Assembly (NCBI GenBank): GCA_026225055.1
Contig: JAMFSA010000180.1
Location: 1 to 55,134, forward strand
DNA length: 55,134 bases
Direction of reading: 5' to 3'
Source: Mucilaginibacter xinganensis
Lineage (GTDB): Bacteria > Bacteroidota > Bacteroidia > Sphingobacteriales > Sphingobacteriaceae
Of this stretch, positions 25,475 through 34,488 are shown piece by piece (within the stretch, counting starts at the first letter, position 1; every line of letters starts with the position of its first letter). Below the pieces are notes generated by a model, which had not been told where the DNA came from, ran no database searches, and saw nothing but the letters and a program-made list of their open reading frames with translations. The position numbers were made by a program, and so were the translations under genes.

Positions 25475-28400
25475 TTAAAAAGTGGCCAATAAACTACATG
25501 TTAAGCTGCGCGCGTAAGGTGAATCAATTCCGCGTTCCTGCTGGATGCTCGCTGCAGTGAAAATGTCATTAGCTGTTAGGGTAAATCTTAATGTTTGCAT
25601 ACCCAGTTTTTTCGCAAGCTTTTTCGCTAACTCATAGGATACATTGATCGATTCCAGATCGATCTCATTATCCTTTTGCACAAAGCGCGATGTTGGGTAA
25701 GTAATGCCCAGGTCCTGTATGTTTTTGTAAAGGGTAACATCGCCTGGTTTTTCCCAGCGGTCGGCCAAAGCACGGGCGTCCACATTATAGCGTGGGTCAG
25801 CATCTTCAACCCTATCAACCAGTGTCTGGTTGTAATAATCGCCGCCAAATCTGTAATGAAACAGGAAACCAAAATAAAAGCGTTTATAGGTAATGTTACT
25901 GCCGAAAGTACCTTCGCCTTTTGCTTCCTGGTCGCCTATTGGTTGCTGGTCGTTAACATCGTAAGTAAATGTCAAGGTTCCGTTCTTTTTTACAAAGATC
26001 TCCTTGCCTGTTTCCGGATCAATACCTTCTGATTTCACTCCATAAATGGTGTAAATAGACTGCCCTTCGGCATAATGAAGCAGCGGTGCAGATTGTGTAG
26101 TATTTAAACTGCTGGTTTGATAAGCATCAACACTTGCATTATATGCCTTTAAAGCATCGGCAATATGGGTAACTGCGTTTTTGTTATGAGCGAAATTTGC
26201 TACAACGTTAACGTTCCAGTTTGAGTTTTTAAAAGCATTATAGGTCAAATAAACTTCCTCGCCTACATCCTTCATGTCACCAAGATTGGCTTCATAGGTA
26301 TTGTAGCCGGTTGATGGCACGGTGTTAATTGCTGTAAGCTCGCCTTTGGTAAGTTTATAATAATAATGAGGGTTAATAACCAGTTTATCATTAAATAATC
26401 CTAACTCAAGGGCCAGGTCGTAGTTGGTTGTACGTTGCCATTGCAAGTCGGGGTTTCCGTAACCATCAACTGTTGCGCCTACACCTGTTGAATACCAGTT
26501 AGAGGTTTGGTAAGAGTAAATTGTTTTTGCCTGGTTAGGCGGAAAATCTACCGATCCGGTTAAACCTGTAGTTGCGGTCAGCTTAAATCTTGAAATAGCC
26601 GCGAAGCTTTCTTTCATAAAATCTTCCTTGTGCATGTTCCAACCTATACCTGTTGACCAAGCCGGTGCGAAACGTTTATTATCACCATAAACTGAAGATC
26701 CGTTAAGATTGAAAGTAGCATCCAGCAAATATTTGTTCTTATACGAATAATTGCCAGTTATGAAATTACTGATAGATCGTGTTGTAGACACATCACCAGT
26801 GGGCGCCGTATTAAGCTCATAAGTTCTGGCAAAAGCTATATTGGTAAATGTGGCGTTTGAAAAACCCTGTGCTTCAAAAGATTTGTAATCTTCGGTATAG
26901 TTGGTTACCTCGCTGGCCAATGCCAGGTTTATAGAGTGATCTCCTATCTGCTTGTAATAATTTAATTGTACCCGCCCGTCATACTGAATAATGTCATCAT
27001 TTGCGTAAGTATAACTTCCCCGGTTTTGGATCTGATCAGCAGGGCCATAATAAAACTGATCGCTCGTTGGCGAAATAAACACATCTGATGTGCCTTTATG
27101 ATCGGTAAGGCTCACCTGCCCCTGTAAACGCAATGCCGGGGTAATGTGCCAATCCAGCGAAAGATTATCTAAAAGCTCCAGGTAGGCCGACTTACTAAAA
27201 TTACCAACTTGAGCTTCATATAAAGGGTTCAATACATTTTCATATACGTATTGAGCACTACCATCTTGATGTGTATCAATTTGCCAGTTGGCCAGTTCCC
27301 TTAGTGAATTACCGTTTGCATCAGTTAAACGGTAATAAGGGTTCATGGCAACATAACTGGAAAAACTGCCATAGGGTGAGTTTGTGCTTTGCTCCTGCGT
27401 AATTTGCAGATCATTTCTGAATAAAAGTTTTTTGGTAGGATTGTAATAAAAGGTCATACCGCCGCTGTAATCATTACGGGCAGCGCCTTTCATTACACCC
27501 GGATTAGTTTGAAAACGACCGTAAACATCATAACGAAAAGTGCTATCGCCGCCTTGCGCATCTAAGGTCTGGCGCAGGCCATAGGCGTTTTGTAGAGGCT
27601 GGGATAACCAATAGGTATTTACACCGCTTACTACATTTTTTAATATCTCGTTATATTGAATGTCCAGGTCATCCTGGCTGGTAGTGGTATTAATACCAGT
27701 GGTATATAAACCGGCCAGTTTTTCATATTGCAGTTTTTGAGCAGCATTTAACACATGATATGATGAAAGATCAGGCGCGCTGACAGTAAAATCATTAGTA
27801 TAGGTAAGCTGTAATTTACCCGGCTTTGGCGCTTTTGTGGTAACAACAATAACACCATTTGCCGCCCTTGAACCGTAAACCGCGGTAGCAGCAGCATCTT
27901 TTAATATAGTTACGCTGGCTATACGGTTTATGTCAAGATCCACTATTTGTTCCAGTGAGGAAGGGAACCCATCCAAAATAAATGCCGGCATGTTATATGA
28001 ACTTGAAAGGTTATTACGATCGACAATTGACCCATCAACTGACGGTAGCGAGGTTGAACCCCTTACCGTAATTTTTGGCAGTGCGTTGGGATCTGACCCG
28101 GTTAGGTTATTATCACCGATACGAAAAGACGGATCAAAAGAAGCGATAGCCTTTATAACATCCACAGGATTGTTCTTTTTAAGATCGTCACCTGAAATGG
28201 TTACCGCGCTACCTGTATAGTTAGATTTTTTTATAGTTTGATAACCTGTAACAACCATTTCACTCATGGCGTTAACCAGCAATTCTAATTTTATGGTAAG
28301 CGGTTTTGAGTTATTTAGTTTAACCTCTTTGGGTTTATAACCAATAAAAGTAAATACCACTACATCTCCGGGCTGAACATTCACCTGGAACTCGCCTTTA

Positions 28401-28924
28401 GTATTGGTGGTACCTATAACTACGGTTTTGTCGGTTTTTAAATAGATATTTACCCCGGCCATAGGTGCCTGTGTTTTATCATCTATTACCGTACCCTTTG
28501 CCTCAATTATTGTTTTATCACTTACATTATCGGGCACAGGAGCATCCGTTTTGGTTTCGGGTACTATTTGCTGTATAACAATGGTTTTATCAATTATTGT
28601 ATAATTAAGCTTGAGCCCCTTTAAACAATAATCAAGCGCATCTTTAAGCGATACATTCTTTAAATCTACATCAAGGGTTTGCTTTGTTGTATTTACTTTC
28701 TCGGTATAAAAGAAAGTATAACCAGTTTGGCTCTTAATATCTTTAAAAATAGTTTCCAGGGTGGCGTTATGCCTGGTAATAGAAATACTCTGTGAGTAGC
28801 TGGCAGCAGACAAGTGCAATGTGCCAATTAAAATCAGGATAGCGGTGAATTTCATCACTATAAGGAATTTGTACTTTACCGGCCCAATACTGCATAGAGG
28901 GTTGTAAAGAAATTTAAATTTCAT
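25475..28924 (-). CDS. SusC/RagA TonB-linked outer membrane protein with STN domain (first SusCD pair)
   Basis: 1149 aa. A long N-terminus contains a second possible start at Met24. The signal cleaves near SAASYSQ. An STN domain (about 50-120; ATLETIFKDIKSQTGYTFFYTE) talks to the FecR anti-sigma factor. A CarboxypepD_reg domain (about 140-220) precedes the plug (about 230-350; ATAVYGSRAANGVIVVTTK) and a barrel to the C-terminus. It imports oligosaccharides or peptides with TonB energy. The gene follows fecR after 194 bp, the standard layout of ECF/FecR-controlled loci. The leader carries a hairpin at 28996-29025. Confidence 0.96.
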   Translation of the reverse strand: MKFKFLYNPLCSIGPVKYKFLIVMKFTAILILIGTLHLSAASYSQSISITRHNATLETIFKDIKSQTGYTFFYTEKVNTTKQTLDVDLKNVSLKDALDYCLKGLKLNYTIIDKTIVIQQIVPETKTDAPVPDNVSDKTIIEAKGTVIDDKTQAPMAGVNIYLKTDKTVVIGTTNTKGEFQVNVQPGDVVVFTFIGYKPKEVKLNNSKPLTIKLELLVNAMSEMVVTGYQTIKKSNYTGSAVTISGDDLKKNNPVDVIKAIASFDPSFRIGDNNLTGSDPNALPKITVRGSTSLPSVDGSIVDRNNLSSSYNMPAFILDGFPSSLEQIVDLDINRIASVTILKDAAATAVYGSRAANGVIVVTTKAPKPGKLQLTYTNDFTVSAPDLSSYHVLNAAQKLQYEKLAGLYTTGINTTTSQDDLDIQYNEILKNVVSGVNTYWLSQPLQNAYGLRQTLDAQGGDSTFRYDVYGRFQTNPGVMKGAARNDYSGGMTFYYNPTKKLLFRNDLQITQEQSTNSPYGSFSSYVAMNPYYRLTDANGNSLRELANWQIDTHQDGSAQYVYENVLNPLYEAQVGNFSKSAYLELLDNLSLDWHITPALRLQGQVSLTDHKGTSDVFISPTSDQFYYGPADQIQNRGSYTYANDDIIQYDGRVQLNYYKQIGDHSINLALASEVTNYTEDYKSFEAQGFSNATFTNIAFARTYELNTAPTGDVSTTRSISNFITGNYSYKNKYLLDATFNLNGSSVYGDNKRFAPAWSTGIGWNMHKEDFMKESFAAISRFKLTATTGLTGSVDFPPNQAKTIYSYQTSNWYSTGVGATVDGYGNPDLQWQRTTNYDLALELGLFNDKLVINPHYYYKLTKGELTAINTVPSTGYNTYEANLGDMKDVGEEVYLTYNAFKNSNWNVNVVANFAHNKNAVTHIADALKAYNASVDAYQTSSLNTTQSAPLLHYAEGQSIYTIYGVKSEGIDPETGKEIFVKKNGTLTFTYDVNDQQPIGDQEAKGEGTFGSNITYKRFYFGFLFHYRFGGDYYNQTLVDRVEDADPRYNVDARALADRWEKPGDVTLYKNIQDLGITYPTSRFVQKDNEIDLESINVSYELAKKLAKKLGMQTLRFTLTANDIFTAASIQQERGIDSPYARSLTCSLLATF

Positions 28925-28995
28925 ATTTTTGAAGAAGATAGGGTTAATAAATAACGGCAGGGTGTCATAAACTACTGCTGTTGACCTTTTTTTAG

Positions 28996-29025
28996 AAGCT
29001 GGAAGTGGTGAGACACTTTCGGCTT
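28996..29025. promoter_or_regulatory. Hairpin in the susC leader
   Basis: AAGC-AAGTG pairs with CACTT-GCTT, with a 3-nt internal loop on each side and a 6-nt loop. A T-run follows on the plus strand, but no plus-strand gene needs a terminator here. On the minus strand it sits in the fecR-susC gap and could be a processing or attenuation site. Confidence 0.45.
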
Positions 29026-29118
29026 TTTTTGATCGGGGGGAATTTAATTTATTGTAGTTTTATTTTCATTCAGTTGGGTTTGAGCGTGAATAATTCAATT
29101 AATTAGTTAGTTTATCTT

Positions 29119-30291
29119 TTATTTGGCCGAAACCGTAACAGTTTTTCCTTCTACCTCAAAATGAACATTGTTTAACTCGAGTATCTTAAACACATCTGAG
29201 AGGTTACTCGACCTGGATATCTCCCCAATAAATTTTTCGTTGGGCAAATTATCCACATATACAATTTTAACATCATACCACCTGGCAACCTGCCTCATGA
29301 TCGACTTGAGATCATCATTCTGAAAAGAAAACAATCCGTCTTTCCAGGCTGTTTCTTTGTCCACATCTACAGCATGTTTTGAAACTTCACTCTCACCTAC
29401 CCTGTTTACTACAGCTTGCTGCCCCGGTATTATTGATATGGATGCAGAACCAGATGAAACCTTTACAGCGCCTTCAAGCAACGTTGTTTTTATTGAGGCC
29501 TCATCCTGATAGGAATTAATATTAAAGTGAGTACCTAATACCTCAACCGTTTGATTGGCCGATTTAACCCTAAAAGGCATTTTTTTATTTTTTGCCACTT
29601 CAAAATATGCCTCCCCTGTAAGCTGTACCAAACGCTCCGTACCATGAAAAGCAGCCGGGTAGGTTAAAGACGATGCCGCATTTAGCATTACTTTAGTACC
29701 ATCGGGCAACACAAGGCTATATTGGCCGCCGTTTGGAGTGCTTATGGTATTTTGCAATTGATAAGCCAACTGTTGGTTATCCGTTGTGGCGTTGCCACTG
29801 CCTGTTGTATAAACAATTTGATTACCTGTCGTTTTGGTAATGCTGATATTTGATTGGTTAGCTATTTGTCCCTTGTGCGCATCATCTAAAACGATCTTTG
29901 TGCCATTAGATAAGGTTAGCATCGCCCTGTTTCCACCAGGAAGGATATGTGCAGCAGCATCAACAGTTGACGGTGTTTTAGCTGGCTTTATAAACAAGTA
30001 AATCGAAACAGATAAAAAAACAATAACAACAGCAGCGGCGTACCATAACCAAGCTTTTTTCTGTTCATTACGGCGGGGGAGTATGATCTGGTCAATTTGC
30101 AGGTCTACTTTGCTTTTGATAGAAAGCTTGATGTCCTGCATCTCTTTTTCTTTCTCCTCAATAATTAAATCATCATTCAGGTCAAAAGCATCATAAAACT
30201 TTTCAAGAAACTCAATTTCTTCAGGTGTTGCATCCCCATTATTGTACTTTTCCAGTATTTCCAGGAAATACTTTCTGTATTTGTAGTCCAT
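29119..30291 (-). CDS. FecR family anti-sigma factor
   Basis: 390 aa. The cytoplasmic N-terminus (about 1-80; NGDATPEEIEFLEKFYDAF) binds the sigma factor. One membrane helix lies at about 83-103. The periplasmic part has the FecR domain (about 185-285; TPNGGQYSLVLPDGTKVMLNA) and a C-terminal DUF4974-type domain (about 315-388; FSFQNDDLKSIMRQVARWYDV). It should hold the ECF sigma factor encoded upstream until the SusC STN domain signals substrate. Confidence 0.95.
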   Translation of the reverse strand: MDYKYRKYFLEILEKYNNGDATPEEIEFLEKFYDAFDLNDDLIIEEKEKEMQDIKLSIKSKVDLQIDQIILPRRNEQKKAWLWYAAAVVIVFLSVSIYLFIKPAKTPSTVDAAAHILPGGNRAMLTLSNGTKIVLDDAHKGQIANQSNISITKTTGNQIVYTTGSGNATTDNQQLAYQLQNTISTPNGGQYSLVLPDGTKVMLNAASSLTYPAAFHGTERLVQLTGEAYFEVAKNKKMPFRVKSANQTVEVLGTHFNINSYQDEASIKTTLLEGAVKVSSGSASISIIPGQQAVVNRVGESEVSKHAVDVDKETAWKDGLFSFQNDDLKSIMRQVARWYDVKIVYVDNLPNEKFIGEISRSSNLSDVFKILELNNVHFEVEGKTVTVSAK

Positions 30292-30625
30292 TTATAAACG
30301 CTATATATATACAAGAGTGAAAAAAGTAGAAATCCGCCCAGTCGAAGTGAAAATATTTTTTATTTTTTTTAAAGAATGGGTCTTTTATACCTCATCATTC
30401 TTAAAATTAATTAACAGTATACCTATTATTTATAAAAAAACTACGCGACTACGTTTTTGTACCCCAATTATAGTCAGCACTAAAATGCGAATAGAATAAG
30501 CCTCAAAAAGGCTAAAACTTTCATTAAATCACACCTGGAAGGCTACGTTGGGAGAATATATATTATAGGAGTTCCTAATTTGAGGATTCACAATTTGAGC
30601 TAAAGACCAGCCCCTGTGGAGGAAA
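30292..30625. other. Gap between sigma and fecR genes
   Basis: 334 bp, AT-rich. A short AGCCT/AGGCT hairpin near 30501-30516 lacks a T-run. No coding potential or clear TAnnTTTG element was recognised. The length suggests fecR has its own promoter. Confidence 0.5.
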
Positions 30626-31210
30626 CTAATTTTTGCCTTTTGTAAGAACAATTAAGAATAGTGAAAACAAAAGCTCACTTTTCAGGGTTGTAAGCGCCCT
30701 GCCAATGTGATTTCTTACTGTTTTAGGAGATAACTGCAATCGTTCGGCAATTTCATTACTTGATAAACTTTCCACAAACCGCAAGTTAAATATCACCCGC
30801 TGCTGTTCGGGCAGGTTATCAATCATCTTTTGAAAGGCGTCAAAAAACTCTTTATAAATAATTTTTGAATCGGCTTCATCCGCCTGCTGTTCCGCTACAC
30901 CTAAGTGTTCCGGTATCTCTGTATATTTACCTTCAATACCTATCCTGTTGAATACGCCATTTCGGGTGGCTGTGTACAGGTAAGCCTGAAGATCGGTAAT
31001 TACTGTAGCATTACCTCTTATCCAAAGCTGTACAAAAATATCCTGGGCTATATCTTCGGCAATCTCCCTGTCATTAACCCGCTTATACGCTAAATTAAAT
31101 ACCTTTTTCCAATACCTGTTATATAAAATATCAAAAGCAACCCGGTCACCTTTGCTTAAATCAAACAAAAGGTCGGCGTCAGTAATGCTATTTATATCAA
31201 CAACGTGCAT
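30626..31210 (-). CDS. ECF sigma-70 family RNA polymerase sigma factor
   Basis: 194 aa. Region 2 (about 15-85): RVAFDILYNRYWKKVFNLAY and AEDIAQDIFVQLW. Region 4 (about 125-180): LPEQQRVIFNLRFVE and SNEIAERLQLSPKTVRNHIGRAL. The short hydrophobic tail (LLFSLFLIVL) is typical of Bacteroidota SusC-linked ECF sigmas. With FecR it should switch on the SusCD locus downstream. Confidence 0.95.
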   Translation of the reverse strand: MHVVDINSITDADLLFDLSKGDRVAFDILYNRYWKKVFNLAYKRVNDREIAEDIAQDIFVQLWIRGNATVITDLQAYLYTATRNGVFNRIGIEGKYTEIPEHLGVAEQQADEADSKIIYKEFFDAFQKMIDNLPEQQRVIFNLRFVESLSSNEIAERLQLSPKTVRNHIGRALTTLKSELLFSLFLIVLTKGKN

Positions 31211-31558
31211 TTAATACTAAGCGTAATTAGGGTCAGTTTAGTAAAGTTATTTGTCATTATTCAATCTGATACTTAATAGTGTGATTTTTTGAAGCAATCG
31301 TTTTATATCTATTGAGCTGAATTTGACCGAATTAGTTACCAAAACCAATATTACCAAATATATTAATTTATATGCTATTTTTTTAAAATATAACATTAAC
31401 TATATTATATTTTTAAGAAAAAAGCATATTACAATACATTCCTCAATAAATTATTGAAACTGAAACTAAAGCTTAATCACATCCAGTCCTCCTAAAATTT
31501 AGTATTTTCGGAACCAATTATTGAAAACCTGCGAAGAATTAGAAACTTAGGTGAGTTA
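31211..31558. other. AT-rich region upstream of the sigma gene
   Basis: 348 bp with no ORF of note. It contains AAATATAA...TTATATTT (31386-31412), an 8-bp inverted repeat with an 11-nt spacer. No T-run terminator was found after metQ. No exact TAnnTTTG was seen before the sigma gene. Confidence 0.45.
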
Positions 31559-32368
31559 CTACCAGCCTCTAATTGCCCCACCCTTAAATGCTACCTCAGC
31601 CGCGGCCGCTACTTCCGGAGATTGATAAGATTGTACGAATTTCTTCACATTATCCTGATCCTTATTATCATCTCGGGATACGATGATATTTACGTATGGA
31701 GATTTTTCATCCTCAACAAATAATCCATCCCGTTTAGCAACAAGGCCCGCCGGACCTGCAAAAGTATTATTGATAATAGCTATAGTTACCTTTTGATCAT
31801 CCAGCGCTCTTGGCAATTGAGGGGCTTCCAGTTCCAGTATTTTTAAGCTTTTAGGGTTGGCAACAATATCATTTACAGTGGGTAATAGCCCTACACCATC
31901 TTTAAGTTTTAGCAAACCGGCTTTTTGCAACAGGAGTAAAGATCTTCCGCTATTGGTAGGATCATTCGGGATAATAATTGTACTTCCATCTTTCAACTCG
32001 CTGATGCTTTTGATCTTCCTGGAATAACCCGCCAAAGGATAAACAAAGGTATTGCCGAGTATAGCAAATTTATAACCTCGCTGCTTAGCCTGTACATCCA
32101 GGTAAGGCTTATTTTGAAAAACATTTAAGTCTATATCACCCTGGCTCAGGGCTTCGTTGGGCATCACATAATCATTGAATTGTACCAATTCCACATCAAG
32201 TCCATATTTTTCTTTAGCAACTTTTTGGGCCGCTTGTGCAACCGTATATTCGGGCCCGGATTCAACACCTACTTTAATATGATTGGAGTTATTGGGCTGA
32301 GTTTTTCTTCCACATGCTGATAAGCCAAGGCAGATAACAGCGATAGTAATAAGTAATGAATTTTTCAT
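31559..32368 (-). CDS. metQ: Methionine ABC transporter substrate-binding lipoprotein MetQ
   Basis: 269 aa, normal for NlpA/MetQ. Lipobox GLSAC gives Cys19. Family landmarks: HIKVGVESGPEYTVAQAAQKVA, NVFQNKPYLD, IIIPNDPTNSGRSLLLLQKAGL and the C-terminal YVNIIVSRDDN. It binds L- or D-methionine (possibly Met-containing peptides) and passes it to MetI/MetN. After the lipidated Cys it has no further Cys and few Met. Last gene of the metNIQ operon, 15 bp after metI. Confidence 0.95.
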   Translation of the reverse strand: MKNSLLITIAVICLGLSACGRKTQPNNSNHIKVGVESGPEYTVAQAAQKVAKEKYGLDVELVQFNDYVMPNEALSQGDIDLNVFQNKPYLDVQAKQRGYKFAILGNTFVYPLAGYSRKIKSISELKDGSTIIIPNDPTNSGRSLLLLQKAGLLKLKDGVGLLPTVNDIVANPKSLKILELEAPQLPRALDDQKVTIAIINNTFAGPAGLVAKRDGLFVEDEKSPYVNIIVSRDDNKDQDNVKKFVQSYQSPEVAAAAEVAFKGGAIRGW

Positions 32369-32383
32369 TTTTGTATATATAAA

Positions 32384-33046
32384 TTATTTGCGATGGTCTA
32401 CTTTTTTTGCAATAAACTCACCCGCAACCTGGATAATAAACACGAGTAATACTAAAAGAACAAGAACGGTATTCATAACAACCACATCGTAGCCCACATA
32501 GCCATACTGGTAACCGATTTGCCCTAAACCACCTGCGCCAACCGCGCCACCCATGGCTGAATAACCCACCAGGGTAATAAGGGTAATGGAGGCACTGCCA
32601 ATAATAGATGGCAAAGCTTCAGGCAGCAGTACTTTAAAAACTATTTGCAAAGGCGTAGCCCCCATTGACCGGGCTGCTTCTATTAAACCATTCGGAATCT
32701 CTATCAAACTATTTTCCACCATCCTTGCAATAAATGGTGCTGCACCTATACTCAATGGCACCAATGCTGCCTGAACGCCTATAGATGTGCCCACTAAGGC
32801 CCTGGTAAAAGGAATCATCCATACAATCAGAATAATAAAGGGGATGGACCGGAAAATATTAACCAGTACCGAGGTTATACCATTTAGTAAACGATTTTCC
32901 GATACCTGATCTTTCCTGGTCATAAATAGTAATACGCCCGTAGGCAACCCTAACAAGAAACCGAAAAAGCCGGATACAAAAGTCATTACAACGGTTTCCC
33001 ATAAACCTTGTAAAATCATTATCAACATTGGTTCAGACATAGCCAA
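32384..33046 (-). CDS. metI: Methionine ABC transporter permease MetI
   Basis: 220 aa, five to six membrane helices, BPD_transp_1 family. The EAA loop reads [30 protein letters not shown]. The overall pattern ([39 protein letters not shown]) is MetI. It overlaps metN by 14 nt, which indicates translational coupling. Confidence 0.95.
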   Translation of the reverse strand: MAMSEPMLIMILQGLWETVVMTFVSGFFGFLLGLPTGVLLFMTRKDQVSENRLLNGITSVLVNIFRSIPFIILIVWMIPFTRALVGTSIGVQAALVPLSIGAAPFIARMVENSLIEIPNGLIEAARSMGATPLQIVFKVLLPEALPSIIGSASITLITLVGYSAMGGAVGAGGLGQIGYQYGYVGYDVVVMNTVLVLLVLLVFIIQVAGEFIAKKVDHRK

Positions 33047-34073
33047 GCACCTCCACTTCTATATGTTTGCTACGGTAATATTCCAATGAGTCTGTAGTGT
33101 TTTTTTCACTCCCGGTTACTTCAATAAGCATTACACCGTATTTCACCCCGCCTGTATAATCCATTTGCGCGCTGATAATGTTATTATCCACCTGAAATAG
33201 TCTGCTGGCCTCGGATAAAATGGATGCCTCGGCCGAATGCCCATTAAACTCCAGTTTGATAAGCGGGTGATTTTTACCCGCGGGTGTTGCTGAAAGCCTT
33301 TGTTCATATTCAGCAGGTAAGGTTGCATGCAGCGAAGACGCGATGAATTGCTTTGCAATTGTAGTTTCGGGATAAGCAAAAACCTCGCTTACCGAACCGC
33401 GTTCAATCAATTTCCCTTCGCTGATGATAGCTACTTCATCGCAAATAGCTTTTACCACATTCATTTCGTGTGTAATAAGCAGTATAGTGATTTGGAAACG
33501 CCTGTTAATGTCTTTTAACAGGTTAAGGATAGAAAGCGTTGTTGCGGGATCAAGGGCGCTGGTTGCCTCGTCACATAGCAGCACTTTAGGGTTGTTTGCT
33601 AACGTTCTGGCAATGGCTACCCTTTGTTTTTGCCCGCCTGATAAATTTGCAGGATATTCATTTGCTTTATCCGCGAGGCCCACTAATTCCAGTAATTCAG
33701 CTACCCGCTTTTTTATTTCGTCGCTGGGTGTATTACTTAACTCCAAAGGGAACGCCACATTGCCTGCTACAGTACGTGAGGATAGCAAGTTAAAATGCTG
33801 AAAGATCATTCCTATTTCCCGCCTTGCCTTGGCAAGTGCTGAAGGGGCAAGTTGAGTTAAATTAAGTCCACCGATGATTACATCACCTGATGTTGGCCGC
33901 TCCAACAAATTAACACAACGTATCAAAGTACTTTTCCCCGCGCCTGAAGCACCAATCACTCCCAATATTTTGCCCTTGGGAACTATCAGCGAAACATTAG
34001 ATAAAGCGCTGACCTGGCTGTTCTTTTTGTAAAATGTTTTTGTAATATTTTTTAGTTCGATCATTGTATCCAT
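33033..34073 (-). CDS. metN: Methionine ABC transporter ATP-binding protein MetN
   Basis: 346 aa. Walker [11 protein letters not shown]-loop [11 protein letters not shown], signature [14 protein letters not shown], Walker [14 protein letters not shown] and switch LLITHEMN. The C-terminal NIL (ACT-like) domain (about 265-346) is the allosteric site that shuts down import when methionine is abundant. ATG 34073 follows the TAA of a 38-aa ORF with no gap, so metN may be translated by coupling to it. A -7 element (34220-34227) and a weak CTATA-N5-TATAG-like palindrome lie upstream. Confidence 0.96.
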   Translation of the reverse strand: MDTMIELKNITKTFYKKNSQVSALSNVSLIVPKGKILGVIGASGAGKSTLIRCVNLLERPTSGDVIIGGLNLTQLAPSALAKARREIGMIFQHFNLLSSRTVAGNVAFPLELSNTPSDEIKKRVAELLELVGLADKANEYPANLSGGQKQRVAIARTLANNPKVLLCDEATSALDPATTLSILNLLKDINRRFQITILLITHEMNVVKAICDEVAIISEGKLIERGSVSEVFAYPETTIAKQFIASSLHATLPAEYEQRLSATPAGKNHPLIKLEFNGHSAEASILSEASRLFQVDNNIISAQMDYTGGVKYGVMLIEVTGSEKNTTDSLEYYRSKHIEVEVLGYV

Positions 34074-34190
34074 TTATTCCGCCCCAACTAAATCACCTGG
34101 ATTACAGACTGGCCAGATTTTACCCGTGCTATCAGGTAGCCGGGAAATGATCAGGATAAACCAACTGATTAAACTTGATTTCTTACTCAT
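34074..34190 (-). CDS. 38-aa ORF in the metN leader
   Basis: ATG 34190 to TAA 34074-34076, with the stop directly followed by the metN ATG. The peptide begins MSKKSSLISWFILIISRLP, a basic start plus a hydrophobic stretch, and ends PVCNPGDLVGAE. The promoter at 34220-34227 would start transcription about 23 nt before this ATG, so the ORF should be on the metNIQ mRNA. It could be a leader peptide setting metN translation or a small membrane protein. It has a single Cys and no Met after the first. I do not recognise it. Confidence 0.45.
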   Translation of the reverse strand: MSKKSSLISWFILIISRLPDSTGKIWPVCNPGDLVGAE

Positions 34191-34219
34191 TACTGAAATT
34201 TGAATGTCGAATTAAAATG

Positions 34220-34227
34220 CAAAGATA
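34220..34227 (-). promoter_or_regulatory. -7 promoter element for metNIQ
   Basis: Minus strand TATCTTTG matches TAnnTTTG exactly, identical to the ychF element. The predicted start near 34213 leaves a short leader before the 38-aa ORF. Confidence 0.5.
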
Positions 34228-34234
34228 AATTATT

Positions 34235-34249
34235 CTATTATAGCCATAG
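34235..34249. promoter_or_regulatory. Weak copy of the CTATA-N5-TATAG motif before metNIQ
   Basis: CTATT-ATAGC-CATAG keeps the outer four bases of each arm and the 15-bp length, with one mismatch per arm. Its centre lies about 29 bp upstream of the predicted transcription start. Confidence 0.35.
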
Positions 34250-34304
34250 ATTATAGAGAGATTATGACACCAATAAGAGATAATTAAATACTCTTTACTA
34301 TATA

Positions 34305-34375
34305 ATCGTGCGAACGGGATCCAACCGTTGTATGAAGTTTTGCAGATCTATGCCTAACTACCCGGCCACTTAACT
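34305..34375 (-). pseudogene. Decayed tRNA-Cys-like element
   Basis: On the minus strand the D arm GCC-GGGTAGTTA-GGC, the anticodon loop CTGCAAA (GCA, Cys) and the T arm AACGG-TTGGATC-CCGTT follow each other at tRNA spacing, and the variable loop is 4 nt. But the acceptor strands AGTTAAG and CGCACGA do not pair, the anticodon stem has two mismatches, and the T loop has TTG where TTC is expected. This is a tRNA-Cys relic or a tRNA mimic rather than a working tRNA. It lies upstream of the metNIQ promoter on the same strand. Confidence 0.55.
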
Positions 34376-34488
34376 TTAATAAAAAGCCGCATGTTAAACC
34401 TAATGTGATTGCTGAAACTATCTTGAAATAATGGATAGTCATCTTCCTCAAATCAACCAATCATAGCAGCAAATTATTAATTTTAACA

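Noticed and set aside
34074..34213. SAM or cobalamin riboswitch in the metN leader
   Set aside because: Short complementary stretches (ACCTG/CAGGT, CTGG/CCAG) exist, but none of the conserved core sequences of known SAM or cobalamin riboswitches are present.
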